A DNA stretch of 64,000 nucleotides, from the NCBI GenBank assembly GCA_009760855.2, contig WPIO01000036.1, positions 3,231,001 to 3,295,000 of the forward strand, read 5' to 3'. The translations under genes were made by a program, and so were the position numbers. The notes under the pieces were generated by a model. The model did not search any database, was not told the origin of the DNA, and saw nothing but the letters and a program-made list of their open reading frames with translations. Shown here piece after piece: positions 35,442 through 59,822 of this stretch (within the stretch, counting starts at the first letter, position 1; each line of letters starts with the position of its first letter). This stretch comes from Cristatella mucedo. Its lineage: Eukaryota > Bryozoa > Phylactolaemata > Cristatellidae.

Positions 35442-35536
35442 TTACGTGCCAGAAAGCAGGAAGTAATCAAAGCACAAGTACAGCTGTGACACGTCTGCTT
35501 AAAAATGAAAGCTTAGATGATGCTAGTTGCTACATC

Positions 35537-35539
<3 letters not shown>

Positions 35540-35577
<38 letters not shown>
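35540..35577 (+). repeat. (GA)n microsatellite
   Basis: About 38 bp of pure GA, within a degraded LINE stretch. Confidence 0.95.
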
Positions 35578-35578
<1 letters not shown>

Positions 35579-35790
35579 AACATTGTGCAAAGAAGTAGAC
35601 CAAGCACAGATCCCTGGGGTAAACCCATACTTTAACGGCTCCTCTCACGGTTGTTTCCCGTTCACATCAGTACTCCGAAATCTTCGACTGAGATAATAAC
35701 AATAATAGTATTAAGACATTTTATAGCCCCGAAGAGAACTAAATCTATTTCTAAATCTATTTCTTTAAATAAACTGCAAAGGCTGAAATG
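35578..35790 (-). mobile_element. LINE family A fragment, degraded
   Basis: The minus strand keeps the region around the RT GVPQGS motif (reading near LKYGF) and, after (AAT)-like sequence at 35695, a tail remnant CCCGAAGAGAACTAAATCTA. Confidence 0.6.
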
Positions 35791-36034
35791 CAGCAACAAG
35801 TACAGTAGCAATGAAATCCTACCAAAAGCACAAGGCAATGGCTGAGCTAAAGGGTGGGAATTCCCCCCGCATATTATCAGCAATGACAAAATTATGTCCT
35901 ACTTCAACACAATCAGCAAGCACCAAATGCTGTCGAGTAATCACTGATTGGGAGAGAGCGGTGATTATTTTCAATACTTGCGGGTCTTGCTGCCCCAAGC
36001 TGAAAATCCTTACTCCACCTCTGTCGCAAGGAAT

Positions 36035-36074
36035 AGCTGCAGGTGCACGTGTGACTCAGCGTGCACCTGCAGCT
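36035..36074. repeat. perfect inverted repeat, 15-bp arms, 10-bp loop
   Basis: Left arm AGCTGCAGGTGCACG (36035-36049) and right arm CGTGCACCTGCAGCT (36060-36074) are exact reverse complements. The loop contains TGACTCA (36052-36058), and CACGTG spans 36046-36051. Confidence 0.95.
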
Positions 36075-36546
36075 GTTTAGGTTAGAAGAAACTAAGAAGA
36101 ACAGCGAGCGCAGAAGGCTGAGTTCAAGTATCTGTGTGTGGGAAAGTAATGACTTACTTTAGAACCTATTTTTAAGTATGCATACGGGCTTTTTACGAAA
36201 CGCAATGTGCATGCGTAGCTGAATCATCAAATTGTGCCATCAGCTGCTGTCGATGCATGAACTCATTCATCAACATCTCGCAGGCAAGAGACCGTCCGGC
36301 GACAGGCATGGCATGCTAAGCTGGCAAACGCTGAGATCTGCGCCGCGGTGGCATAGCACAGCGAGCGAAGTTTTCAGCGTATTGTGCCATCTACATCGCA
36401 GCAGGAAGCTTCCCAAGACGCTTTCGTCAGCAGCGTCTAAACTTTGCATAATTTCGCAGCAAGCAGTGCCATCTTTCAGCAATAAACTCTCATAAACCAG
36501 AACGCGTTGTGAAGTGCTAACATCTCCACGAAGAAGCCTATCCCCA

Positions 36547-36680
36547 TATATATGTATATATATATATATATATATATTAATTAGACTTCTTCGTTGAAAT
36601 TAAGTGTATATATAATAAGTATATGTATATATATATATACTTAATCATATATATCCGTAATTATATATATATATATATAC
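36547..36680. repeat. (TA)n-rich low-complexity block
   Basis: Several short TATATA runs separated by AATTA-type sequence. Confidence 0.85.
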
Positions 36681-37357
36681 ATGTAATTAAGTATGCATAT
36701 AACTAGTTGCCTTCCAGATCTGCGGTGAATAGTATTTATTAGTAAGCTGCCTCAACTGCGGAGCCGCAGCCTCTGCTGCACACGTCACGCCCCTTTTGAT
36801 CAGCCACTTCTCTAGCTACAGCGAGTGCGAACGTTCGAGTCTACTCAGTTAGTCTGACGCAAGCGTACCGCGTAACGATTAAATGCCCACGCAATCCTCA
36901 CTAGCTCGCGGCGAAAAGCGTAAACCATTGCGTAAAGCTGACCTGACGCTGAGGTAGCATGCCGAAAGGCGGCTGCCACAGACGGTGCGTCTTAATGTCC
37001 CCCCCAAGCGACGCTATCGGCACCGCCGACATTGCTCGAGCGCCGTTTCTTGCACATACGTACATGTCGTGGCAGCTTGTGCCACTGTCAACTTGCCGAC
37101 GGCGGACTTTTTAGAAGCTTATTGCAGCGCGAATGCTCAGCACCAAGACCCAGCGACCAGCAGATTGTTGCCCAAAGTGAGCCATTACGGTCAGCCTCTT
37201 GCCTTCTGTACACAAAGGGCAAGGCCTTCAGTCATGCATAAATGCGCTTGCGCGACTCAATAGCACGCTGATCGTAGTGAAGCGCTGGTGTTCCACACCT
37301 GCAAGATTGCGACTGCTGAGCCATTTATTATTCGTGGTTTTGGATATTGAAATGACA

Positions 37358-37460
37358 AATAATAATGATAATAATTGTTATTATAATAACTGTTAGTCGT
37401 TCGTGTAGCGCCTTAAGAGAACCTAATGTCTATCTAGGCACTGCACAACTCGATCAGGAA
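37358..37460 (-). mobile_element. LINE family A 3' tail, old copy
   Basis: AATAATAATGATAATAATTG, then GTAGCGCCTTAAGAGAACCT and CTAGGCACTG, in reverse orientation. Confidence 0.6.
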
Positions 37461-37794
37461 CCGACAACGTTACAATCCATGGCTAAGCGGCGTAAGAATT
37501 CGCAGCCGTGTAATACTCAGGCAGTTATGCACTAGGCTTTCTGCTAGTCACGAGTTGAGTTCTGCGCGTTGTGCCAGGCGGGGTAGCTGCAGCCCGACTG
37601 TTTTCGCCGACCGGCTGTTCAGCGGCGCTCTGGACGTCGTACGAGGTACTGCACGCACGCCATAGCTGGCGGAAGAGGCCATAGCCTACGATCCTCGGTC
37701 GCTGTCGAATCGTCTCCCCTGTCTCCGCTGTGAACTCGGACTCGACCTATTCGAGCTCGCTCTTCCTCCTCCGGAACTGCGCCGCGTTCCGCCA
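37461..37794. other. unassigned sequence
   Basis: No coding or repeat signal recognised. Confidence 0.35.
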
Positions 37795-37915
37795 GTGTCG
37801 GCCCGTGCCGATCGCATTTCCCTTGGCAGCAAATGTAAAGCGCCTGGAAAGAGATTTATGTCGCTGAGGGCGCTTTATCGAGCGTGTTATTATTACTATT
37901 GTTATTATTATTGTC
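37795..37915 (+). mobile_element. LINE family A 3' tail
   Basis: GATCGCATTTCCCTTGGCAG, then AAAGCGCCTGGAAAGAGATT, ending in (ATT)n-like sequence at 37888-37913. Confidence 0.85.
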
Positions 37916-37984
37916 AAACCTTCGCACGTTGGTTCTGCACCCACGAGTGGCTAGCCGCGGCTCAAAGGCTTAATGGTGAGCCGT

Positions 37985-38162
37985 GACAGAACACTAGGTA
38001 AGGCGGCTGCTTTCACGACCTCGGTCCCGAGGTCGTTGGTTCGATTCCTGCGGTGGGTGATTCTGTATCGCCACTGCAAGCGGCGGTGATAGCCGTACAG
38101 GCTCTTCTGTCGCTATACAAAAAAGGCTGTTTAATCAGCTAGGATTTATTTATTTATTTAAT
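37985..38162 (+). mobile_element. SINE2, best copy
   Basis: The head includes GGTTCGATTCC (38038-38048), an exact RNA polymerase III B box. The body is CACTGCAAGCGGCGGTGATA. The tail is CGCTATACAAAAAAGGCTGT, then TTAATCAGCTA and (TTTA)n. Confidence 0.85.
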
Positions 38163-40084
38163 GCTTAGTGGCCGGTACATCGCGCTTCAGGCCTCGCCGA
38201 ACGCCGGATAAATTGTCCGCGAGCGTCGCTAATTGCATCCGCTGGCTGGGAGCGCAAGCAATCGGCCCAGCGACGATGCCGTTTCGATCAAATGCGGCTA
38301 TCTGTGGGGGCTCGCGAGAGATCTGGCGGGACGAAGGAGAGAGGGGGACGAATGAGAAGCTCATTGATAGCAGGCATAGATGTTCGATATTCAGGGCAGG
38401 GATTTGAAACCGTGTCATTACTCTGCATTAGGACTGCGTGCAGTTTTTAATAACCTTTATTCTGTACGAACTGAAAGCCTGTCTAAAGTGAATTTCTAGC
38501 GGGAATCACCCAGCAAAGACCCGACAGCAGCCTTTCGAGCAAAGCCATACACTGTTTGGAATTGTAGATTACTGTGTCGCTCTCGGAGCAGCACGGCTAC
38601 TCTTCCGAGCTTAGCAGCTGCAAGCCCAAACGCTCCCATCAATCCCAACACACGCGAGTAGTGTGACTCGGGCGGCGTCGAGCTCGATCAGACAGATTGC
38701 GACGGCCGAAATGTTACTCGAGGTTCCTTATTTATAATGACTAGGCCATACAATAACCTTCGATTGGACGGAATACAATCCACACAGTAGGCAGCTGTCA
38801 GCTAGGTGGCAGCTTCGCCCTCTCGTGGCGGCTTCTGCACAGCTTCTCCGCGGGCGGCGGCCCGCCAATCCACTCCGTCGCTGTCGAACGGACTCCTCTG
38901 CGGACGTGACGTAGTACGTCTACGCTACGGACTCTGCGGACTTCTCTTTGCTTCTCTTCTCTCGCGGATGTGGACTCGCTAACTAAAGGTCTGGGCACTC
39001 GTCGCTACTCGAGCCGAGCTCCGTGCTGCGCACCGTCGGCTGCGCGCTGCCAATCGCTCGTTGCTGCTGCAGCTGCGAGTCACTAGCCGTGCGGCCGAGC
39101 GGCTCAGCGCTTCGGCGACGGCATTCGTCTCGCGCATCGGCAAACACTAGTACCGCTGCGAGCGCTGCTGGGCTCGGGGCCTACTTTTGCCTGGACGCGG
39201 AAGCAGTCGCACCGCGTTTCTAACAGTATTGCATCGCTCGGCCGAGTCGAGAGCGGGGCAACCCCCCTCCCCCCTTCATCCCGGTTCAACCACCGACGCC
39301 GACCACGAGCGTGCCGAGGCAAGTGACCGCGAAAGTGATGGCTTTCAAGCCGCCATCTCTCACACACCAGTGGACCAAATGGCTCGGCTCTCCGAATGCT
39401 GTGCTCGTGTGCTGAAAGAAATAAGTCTCTTCGGTCGCTCTCAGTCATGTTTCAAGTTCTTAAGCGAAGCAAGCGTGGCATCAAGTAAGCATCAACGGAG
39501 GCGGAGAGTCTGACATTTTGAATGTATGTTCGAAGAGCGTAGGCGAATTCATCATCTGACCAGGAACGACGGGCATCTCGATGGTCGCACTTAACATACC
39601 TGACAGGCGAACACAAATACTACCGGAAGCCAGATGAACAGCCTAGAATGCCGGTGTAGGCTGCTCATCCGGACCATAGCAACCGAAAAAGTCCAAGAAA
39701 ATCTAGGCCCGGACGAGTAGACGCCAGGTCTCTGAAATTCTACCGAACAGGCTCGGCAATTTGCTTGAGGTGCAACCTATCTTCCGAGGAGCACAATTAA
39801 TTTAGGATTTGACAACGCAAAGCTAAAAATAGATCGAAACATTAAAATAATAGAAGTAAAAGGCAGAGCAACGGAGCTAAACAGTGCAAAGCTAAATGCA
39901 ACACTTCGCCTTCAATTCCTCGTTTAAAGCAAGCATGTCCATCTCTTGTCTCAATCTTAAGCTTAAAATAGTGCTCGTTTTAACTTTATATCGCCCTGAA
40001 ATCCCTTGGACATTTTGAAAGCAAAACAGATCACTCACTCAGTACAACTCGCCGGGTTGGCTTGTCATTTCTTAAATGGTTATG
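38163..40084. other. unassigned sequence
   Basis: GC-rich from 38580 to 39350, then mixed. No exon or repeat family could be supported over about 1.9 kb. Confidence 0.4.
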
Positions 40085-41082
40085 TAATGTATATCCGTCT
40101 GTACCTCCACAAAGTCGCAAAGACCACGTGGGTGTTACGCAGGAGAGTTTTGTATAGCGCACTCATTGCCTAAGCGGCTTTCGGTACGCATTCAGTAGCT
40201 GACAGACTTCGTCTCACGAAGCAAAGAGAAAGTGGGAAGCATAGCAGAGTCAGGAGAGCAGTTGAGGTAGTGAGTAGCATGGAAGTAGCAGCTCAGGACC
40301 GCTGAAAAAGATGAGCCATAGTCGGCAGTAGGAGAGTAGTTGTCGTTGCGTAAGAATTGTGGAAGCGAGTTCCACAGTCTAGGACCTTCAGAGCTAAAGC
40401 TTCTGTCGCCAACCCTCTTTAAGCGGAGGAAAGGAACCGCTAATTTATTGTCCACACAGGACCTGAGGGCGCGAACAGGCTGAAACTGATGCAGCAGTTC
40501 AGCTAGGTACGAAGGAGCCGTGGCAGGCTTTGTGGGTCAGTGTAAGAACTTTGCTCTGTATCCGTTGCTCAACCGGCATCCATCCGAGCTCTTTTAACAA
40601 AGGAGACACGTGCTCAAACCGCTGGGACTTGAAGACTAGCCTTGCAGCCATATTCGTAGTCTGCTGCAGTGGCCCAATGGCTTTCTTTGGCAGCCCAGTC
40701 AATAAGGAATTGCAATAATCAAGCCGAGACAGAACTAAGGAGCTAGTTAAATTTTTTACAAGCAACTGTGGGAGACAGCTCCTAATCTTGAATAGGGATC
40801 GGACGTGATGGTTAGCTGTAGAAGCAGTCTTCTGAATGAAGCTTTTGAAATTGAGGCAGCTGTCGAAAACGACACCTAAATTTCGAGCATGTGGTGACGG
40901 TCGAACAATAGCATCACCTAATAGAAGAGCAAAGCCTTTAAATCCAGCCACAGGCTTAGGGTGTCCTATGAGCAGCAGTTCGGTTTTATCATTTAATTTC
41001 AGGAAGTTTTCCGACATCCAGGATCGAATATCGGCAAAGCAAGCATTCAGTTTCTCAGTTGCTGCAGCAGATTCCTAGAAGC
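40085..41082 (-). mobile_element. LINE family B, RT C-terminal half with 3' end
   Basis: The minus strand reads FLKLNDKTELLLIGHPK, ARNLGVVFDSCLNFKSF, LDYCNSLLTGLPKKAIGPLQ, LGWMPVEQRIQSKVL and VGDRSFSSEGPRLWNSLPQF, and ends in a degraded (ATTAC)n near 40085. Few stops. Confidence 0.9.
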
Positions 41083-41937
41083 AGATGTAAAAGGATTGAT
41101 AGCGCTCAATGGAGACGAACGAGGCTACAACCACATACGACCAGTAAGATTTTGCCATATTATTAATTATGTATACAGAAATTTGACGGATGTCACGTGA
41201 AACATACTGGAAAGATGAATGGGCAACAGGGATCACCTTGAACCACAAGTAGCTTTGAAGGTTACGAGCAACCGGTCTATTTTCAGTTCTCGAGATCTTA
41301 AAGTCACCAACACCGTTGATCTCAAGGTTACTGTAAGTGCGGAAGAGTTGACGGCCACCAGGCCGGCTGCATCTACATCTTCGGCTCTTAGTGGAATAGC
41401 AGAGCTTCGGTGGAAACCGATGTGACACCCATTTAATGTTTCGGCTCGTGGAGTTACAAACACACAACTATAAAAAGGCATGCATACATGCAGATACGTG
41501 GAATCATCTGTGCTCTTTTCGGGTGTTGTCGTGGGGGTTCGTGTCCAATTGAACGGCTCGCAAGCCGCCGGCGTCTAGTGAGCGCTGGAAAATGCTTAAT
41601 GTACGCCCACTTTAACATGGTTGACTGTTACACGAACGATCAATTGGATTATTCCAGCCGATGCGATTCATAAGGTTGCCGGTCCTCATCAGTACGTTGT
41701 TTTGCACGTCTTTATCGCTGAAAATTCTTGAGCATGTAGTGAGGACACTTGCAGCTTGCAGCCTCGTGATACGATCAACGACTGGCCTATTTTGCCTATC
41801 CAAGAAAGCCGTTCAAAGCCCTAACTGCTGCACGGTAAGGGCTTCGAGCAGACATTTTGGATCGTTCACCAGCCCCAAGAAGTAACAACATTCAAACGTA
41901 GCACACGATCTTGTTGCTCATTATCTCTCAGGCTGCA
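41083..41937. other. unassigned sequence downstream of the nuclear receptor gene
   Basis: Intergenic between LINE B and the receptor 3' UTR. No gene recognised. Confidence 0.4.
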
Positions 41938-41943
41938 TTTATT
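41938..41943 (-). terminator. polyadenylation signal of the nuclear receptor gene (candidate)
   Basis: AATAAA on the minus strand, about 130 nt past the receptor stop codon. No transcript evidence. Confidence 0.5.
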
Positions 41944-42073
41944 TTCAAATCAATCTCTTGGTCTAACCATTCCAGCAGATTGCATTGCCACAGTGCATGC
42001 CAAGCAGCACCGCATGCCAGTGTCAACCACGGGGGCGGGGGCAGTCGAGGCATCATCCAACGGGTAGCTTCCC

Positions 42074-54662
<12,589 letters not shown>

Positions 54663-55186
54663 CTGAAAGCATAGCTAATCTGTCACAGAAGTGCATATGC
54701 CACATGCTCGGCACGACCATGCTTTGATCAATTGTACACGAGAAGTACCCACCGAGAAACGGGTGCCGGCAGGCATTGGCTGACGAAGAAGACATGTGCA
54801 AGGCATGCACAAGCAAGCAGAGTGCAAGAGTGTGCGCGCACGCATACTATTGCCGGTGCAAACGTTCAGTCGTGCCAGTTCAGCTGCAGCATGTAAGTAC
54901 CAGCTGCAGTTGGATTGTGTTACAGCAATCACGTTCGGCTTTACAAGCAGCGTCGACATGCCCCCAAATTTGGTCAAAACTTGGACTGACAGTTCGAAGG
55001 TGGTAAAACCAAGTAAAAGACCATTGCAAGGCAAAAATCAGGCAGGGATACTAGTCTAATTCTTTAATGCCGAACCGAGGAAGACTTAGCACCTTGGCCC
55101 TAAATCCACATATATTCAACATTCTTACTTGAGAATACTTTTGGTAGTCAGAGAGGGAGAACATGCGGGAGAAAGAAAGTGTGACC

Positions 55187-55190
<4 letters not shown>
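54663..55190. other. sequence upstream of the receptor exon 1
   Basis: No exon or promoter element could be identified. A 5' non-coding exon may lie here or further upstream. Confidence 0.35.
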
Positions 55191-55423
<233 letters not shown>

Positions 55424-55679
55424 GATTAGTCCTTTATCGATTTCGGTTGCAGAGTTCTTAAATTAACCATGTTCAGGATCGAAATCAACTTCCGGAGAAC
55501 TTGCGTGTTAAGACGTATATGGCCACTTCTTGACGCCGTGGAAAATTACATGTGCATAATTCAGTTCATATCACTAACCAGTGGTCTTACTAACTAGTGG
55601 CCCCGAGTGTCTTCCTGTGCAGGTTTCGCATGTTTGTCTACACGTGACAGCTTGCTGGTCATTACCTCTTGGTCATTGC

Positions 55680-56655
55680 TGTATTGCTGACATCCCCACA
55701 TGGAATGACAGCAAACTTTCAAAGCGAATGATTATAAATACACCTTACTAGTTATGAAGCCTAAAACTCATAATCGGCTCTGCCAGCATATCTCATGTAG
55801 CATCTTTACGAGATCTAGGTGTCCTGCTCCAAAGTGACCTTTCATGAGACGATCACATCAGCTCCACAGTCAAGTCTGCCTACTTTCTGCAACATAAGAT
55901 TGCTAAAATTCGGGTTTGCTTAGGCAGGGATACTACATCTAAATTGGTGCATGCATTTGTGGCATCCCGTCTCGACTTCTGTAACTCACTGCTTGCTGGT
56001 CTACTGGCCTGTGTAATCAGGCACTTATAGCTTGTTCAAAACTCTGCAGCTAGCTTGTCTGTCGTGAGCGTCACACCTGCCACACCACACCACTTCTTGC
56101 TGACTTGCAGTGGCTTTAGGTTCAAGCAAATGCATCGACGTTCATCAAGGTTCTGGCACTCACTCACTTTTAGGTACACTTCGCTCTCTGGCTCCAGGCT
56201 ACCTATCAAAACTACTCCCACTCCCAGGCCAAGTATTGTACTACCTGCTGTTCTGACTCAAATCGTATAGCTACACCTGGCACGAACCTCAAATCCTTTG
56301 GAAATTGTGCCTTTAGTTCGTATGCTTCCTAGGCCTGAAACTCACCCCCCTGCCCCCCCTCCCGACTGGTATCCCGGCATTCCCTGACTTGAAAATATTA
56401 AAAAAAGATGCCGAAAATGCACCTGTTTCTCACAGTCCTTGCGATTTGTCCTTTGTGTACTTAAGTGCGCTGGCATACCACTAACCATGTTTAGATGTTG
56501 ACAATGTGTGTGCTATCTCTAACTATGATATGCTTGCTGATACTGGGTATGTCACTACTAAAAATTTGATCATGCTTCCTTTATAACACCTGTAAAGTGC
56601 CTAGAAAGTGATTAAGTTCCCTGGGGGCACCATACAAATGCATTATTATCATTGC
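55680..56655 (+). mobile_element. LINE family A, old copy
   Basis: From the LPHGM-AANFQS block through DHISSTVKSAYFLQH, LVHAFVASRLDFCNSLLAGL and a degraded C-terminus, to the tail CCTAGAAAGTGATTAAGTTC and ATTATTATC. Many indels. Confidence 0.85.
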
Positions 56656-56899
56656 TTTCCTTGCAGCATTTTTTTAGTTGCAAAGCACACGAATAGAGAT
56701 TTGGTAGGGCTCTATACGAAAAACATTCCTTTATTTGTATAACTATCTTTATTTGTATAACTATTATTACAACAGTTGCGGTAGCCAGCATAATACTAAT
56801 AATTGTTTATTGTGCCCTTACAGACTTGAATCTCTCTCAATGCAATGCCTATAGACTGGTAGGAAAGCATACTTACTGCATGGTGAATTCAAAAAGTAG
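56656..56899. other. unassigned AT-rich sequence
   Basis: Nothing recognised. Confidence 0.35.
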
Positions 56900-56962
56900 T
56901 AAAGGTTAAGGTCGGCTGATTCAACAATGCCGCTTACATAGGGGCAGGATAGCCATAACCAC
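56900..56962 (-). mobile_element. SINE2 tail fragment
   Basis: GGTCGGCTGATTCAACAATG, then CCGCTTACATAGGGG, is the reverse of the SINE2 terminus seen at 57465. Confidence 0.55.
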
Positions 56963-57139
56963 TAGAATCGTTCTTGCAATGAGAACAGAAGTGTGTACGT
57001 TTTTATAATCGGAAATCTGGTGCCAAGTGCAACTATTACGACTGCTGTGATCGGCAACCACAGAGATTCTCTGCTGAACGACTTGCATAGTCGTTAGCCA
57101 AATAGTGGAAACCCTCACTCGCAGGGTTCGAGAACGAGT

Positions 57140-57455
57140 CTAAGCAAGCCCCAAATTTGTACAATATTACACAGCTGAATGTAGGCTAGGCAGACTTAGA
57201 TCGTGGATTTGAAGTGATGATTCTAGTGACAGTAATTTCGATCAGGGTGCCCAGATTCCGTGCAGAGGCCACTGAAGATATGGTGGCCGAGCATATTTTG
57301 AGGGTGAGGGTTTGCAGTTTCTTAAGAACACCGACTTTACTTTTGACAACTGTTTCAAGTTATTTTTTCCGTCATTCGATTTGGGAAAGTCTGCTGCCAT
57401 CTCAGTGCACATGTCACCAAAATAGGTAGTTGAGAGAGTTTGACATGCTGGTAGG
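57140..57455 (-). mobile_element. LINE family A fragment, diverged
   Basis: The minus strand keeps FFKLNDDKT-like to ARNLGTLIEIT-like blocks (the region before the DDHISS block) and an IRACLD-like end near 57145. Confidence 0.5.
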
Positions 57456-57461
57456 ACAATG

Positions 57462-57640
57462 ACATACGATACAGGTCGGCTGATCCAACAGCCTCACTTG
57501 TATAGGGGTAAAAAAGACTTGGCGGCTATCACCTCCCCCCCCCTTGCGGCAGGCAATAAAGGATTACTGCTGCCGGACTCCAAACTAGGACCTGGGTCGT
57601 GTCGAAGGGCTAGCACCTTACGCATGGCCAATACCCACGG
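57462..57640 (-). mobile_element. SINE2 copy
   Basis: On the minus strand: GCGTAAGGTGCTAGCCCTTC head, a B-box-like GTTTGGAGTCC, and tail CCCTATACAAGTGAGGCTGT, then TGGATCAGCC. Confidence 0.65.
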
Positions 57641-57647
57641 ACAGGAT

Positions 57648-57946
57648 CAATGACTGTGGAACTTCCTTCCACAATTCTTATGCTACGACAACTACTCTCC
57701 TGCTGCCGACTATGGCTCATCCTTTTCAACGGTCCTGAGCTGCTACTTCCATGCTACTCACTACCTCAACTGCTCTCCTGACTCTGCTATGCTTCCCACT
57801 TTCTCTTTGTTTCGTGAGACGAAGTCTGTTGGCTACCGAATGCGCACCGAAAGCCGCTTAGGCTGCGAGTGCGCTATACAAAACTATCCTGCGTAACACC
57901 CAATAGTCTTTATGGCTTTGTGGAGTTGCAGAAGGAGATACACTAC
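57648..57946 (+). mobile_element. LINE family B 3' end
   Basis: Starts TGACTGTGGAACTTCCTTCC and runs to GGAGATACACTACATT. Close to the 28000 copy. Confidence 0.88.
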
Positions 57947-59147
57947 ATTGTGGGTACGTGTGCCCTCTGCAAGAACAAACCACTGGGGTGCCCATTACCT
58001 TTAGAGGCTCTCCGGACGACCGTTGGCCAACGCCGGGCGTAAGCTTACACAGCAGCCCCTGGCTCAGCTTAGGCGTGGACAACATCTGCACTAGCCATCT
58101 GCAGATGGCTGGTGCTCGGTCGGAATATGAAAGTGCACTTTGTCCACTCGCACCGTGCACTAGTCCTATCTTCTACTTAATAAACAGGTGCAACAGGAAA
58201 CAGACTATGTGGCCATGGCACGCCCACGTCCAAATTCTCCCCACACCCACTTAGCGGGGCCGGCGTTCTAGCCACTTCCGCTGGCAGGCCACGTGAAGCT
58301 GGGCAACACTCGCATGCAGTCTTTGCGGCGTTACAGACTGATATAGATTACGTTACATCTTCGGCACATGCCCCCACCCCACCCGACACGAAGGTGAAGG
58401 TCTTTATGATCACAGGAGGCCTTTGTTGTTTGACTTTCTTTTTCTTTGCTCGCACGAACCGAGCGGCCGGATAGTCGTTTTATTATTTATCACTAATCGG
58501 TTTATGTGCTTCGTTTCTAGCCAAAATGAAGTGCTCTGAAAGACATAAGTTCTCCGAGGGAGCTATACAACGCGTTATAAGTACAATTAGTATTACCAAT
58601 ATTGCTCAACAGAATTAAAATAGCGACAACGGTTTGCTTAAGAATGACACGAGTGTTTCTTATCACATTACTTTCGCGACTCTCTCTTATCTTACGAAAC
58701 TAATTTCTCAACTTTTTATAATGGCTCTCATACTTTCTATAATGGCTGAGCTGACCTGCTATACGTCGGCGAACGAGCGTCGGATGATTTTCGGCTGTCG
58801 CGCGCTGCATTAATGTGGAGCATTCGCGACTGGCCGGATCCAGCACAGTTAGTCATACTGAAATGTTGGAATAATGTGCACCAGCTAGGCTATGACATCG
58901 GAGAGATTAATCGCAGATCCTGAACTATAATAATAAGGAGGCGGTATAATGTACGGTTAGGCGGCGTACAATACCAAACCCGTGTAGTTCTGAGTCAGCT
59001 ATACTTTGGCCTTTAAAGTGAGCTGCACGCTATGAGCTGGACACGTGACGCGCCCTCTGTGGCTGTCGAATAGACCGTTCTACGCCAAGGCTGTCTGCTC
59101 TTCGCTAAGGGCACGGACTGCTCCGTAATTTTAGGGTAGGAGCGCTC
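57947..59147. other. unassigned sequence with short LINE-tail remnants
   Basis: A second LINE B terminus remnant (CAGACTGATATAGATTACGT) lies at 58328-58360, and an A/SINE1-type tail (GTGCTCTGAAAGACATAAGT) at 58525-58590. No gene. Confidence 0.45.
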
Positions 59148-59822
59148 TTCGTTGTATCTCAGTCTGTAACTCCACCAAGCCACACAGACTATGCGCGGCT
59201 GTTGCGCAGGAGAGTTTTGCATAGCACGAATAGAAGTAGCATCTAGAAGTAGCAGCTCAGGACCACTAGAAAGGATGAGCCATAGTCGGCAGCAGGAGAG
59301 TAGTTGTCGTTGCGTAAGAATCGTGAAAGGGAGTTCCACAGTATAGGACCTGCAGAGCTAAAGTTTCTGTCGCCAACGGTCTTTGAGCGGAGGAACGGAA
59401 CAGCTACTTTATTGTCCATACAGGATCTGAGGGGACGAGGAGGCTGAAACTGGTGCAGCAGTTCAGCTAGGTATGGAGGAGCCAAGCCGAGGCGGGCCTT
59501 GTGGGTCAGCGTACGAACTTTGCTGTATCCGTTATCTGTATCTGTTGATCAATCGGTAGCCATCCTAGCTCTTTTAGCAGAGGAGACGCGTGGTCAAACC
59601 TCTGGGACTTGAAAACTAGCCCTGCACCCATATTCATAGCCATTTGCAATGGCCTGGTTGCTTTTTTTGGTAGCCAGGCCAAAAGGGAAATAATCAAGCC
59701 GAGACGAAACTAAGGAGCTCGAGAAATTTTCGCAAGCCAGCATGGAAGACAGCTCCTCATCTTAGATGGGGATCAGACGCGATGGCAAGCTGTAGAAGCA
59801 GTCTTCTGAATGAAGCTTTTAA
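59148..59822 (-). mobile_element. LINE family B, 3' RT portion
   Basis: The minus strand has LPKKATRPLQMAMNMGAGLV, LGWLPIDQQ, APPYLAELLHQFQPPRPL and VGDRNFSSAGPILWNSL, ending at AACTCCACCAAGCCACACAG. Contains deletions. Confidence 0.88.

Larger units (their letters stand above)
35791..37357. other. unassigned AT-rich sequence
   Basis: No gene is supported. It holds the perfect hairpin at 36035-36074 and A/T-only blocks with TATATA runs at 36547-36680. Confidence 0.45.

Noticed and set aside
36985-37263. Cys/Ala-rich plus-strand frame
   Set aside because: Initially looked like a metallothionein relative, but Cys spacing is irregular and no CxC clusters occur.
38000-38060. tRNA gene
   Set aside because: Perfect B box, but the body and tail recur at other loci as SINE2.
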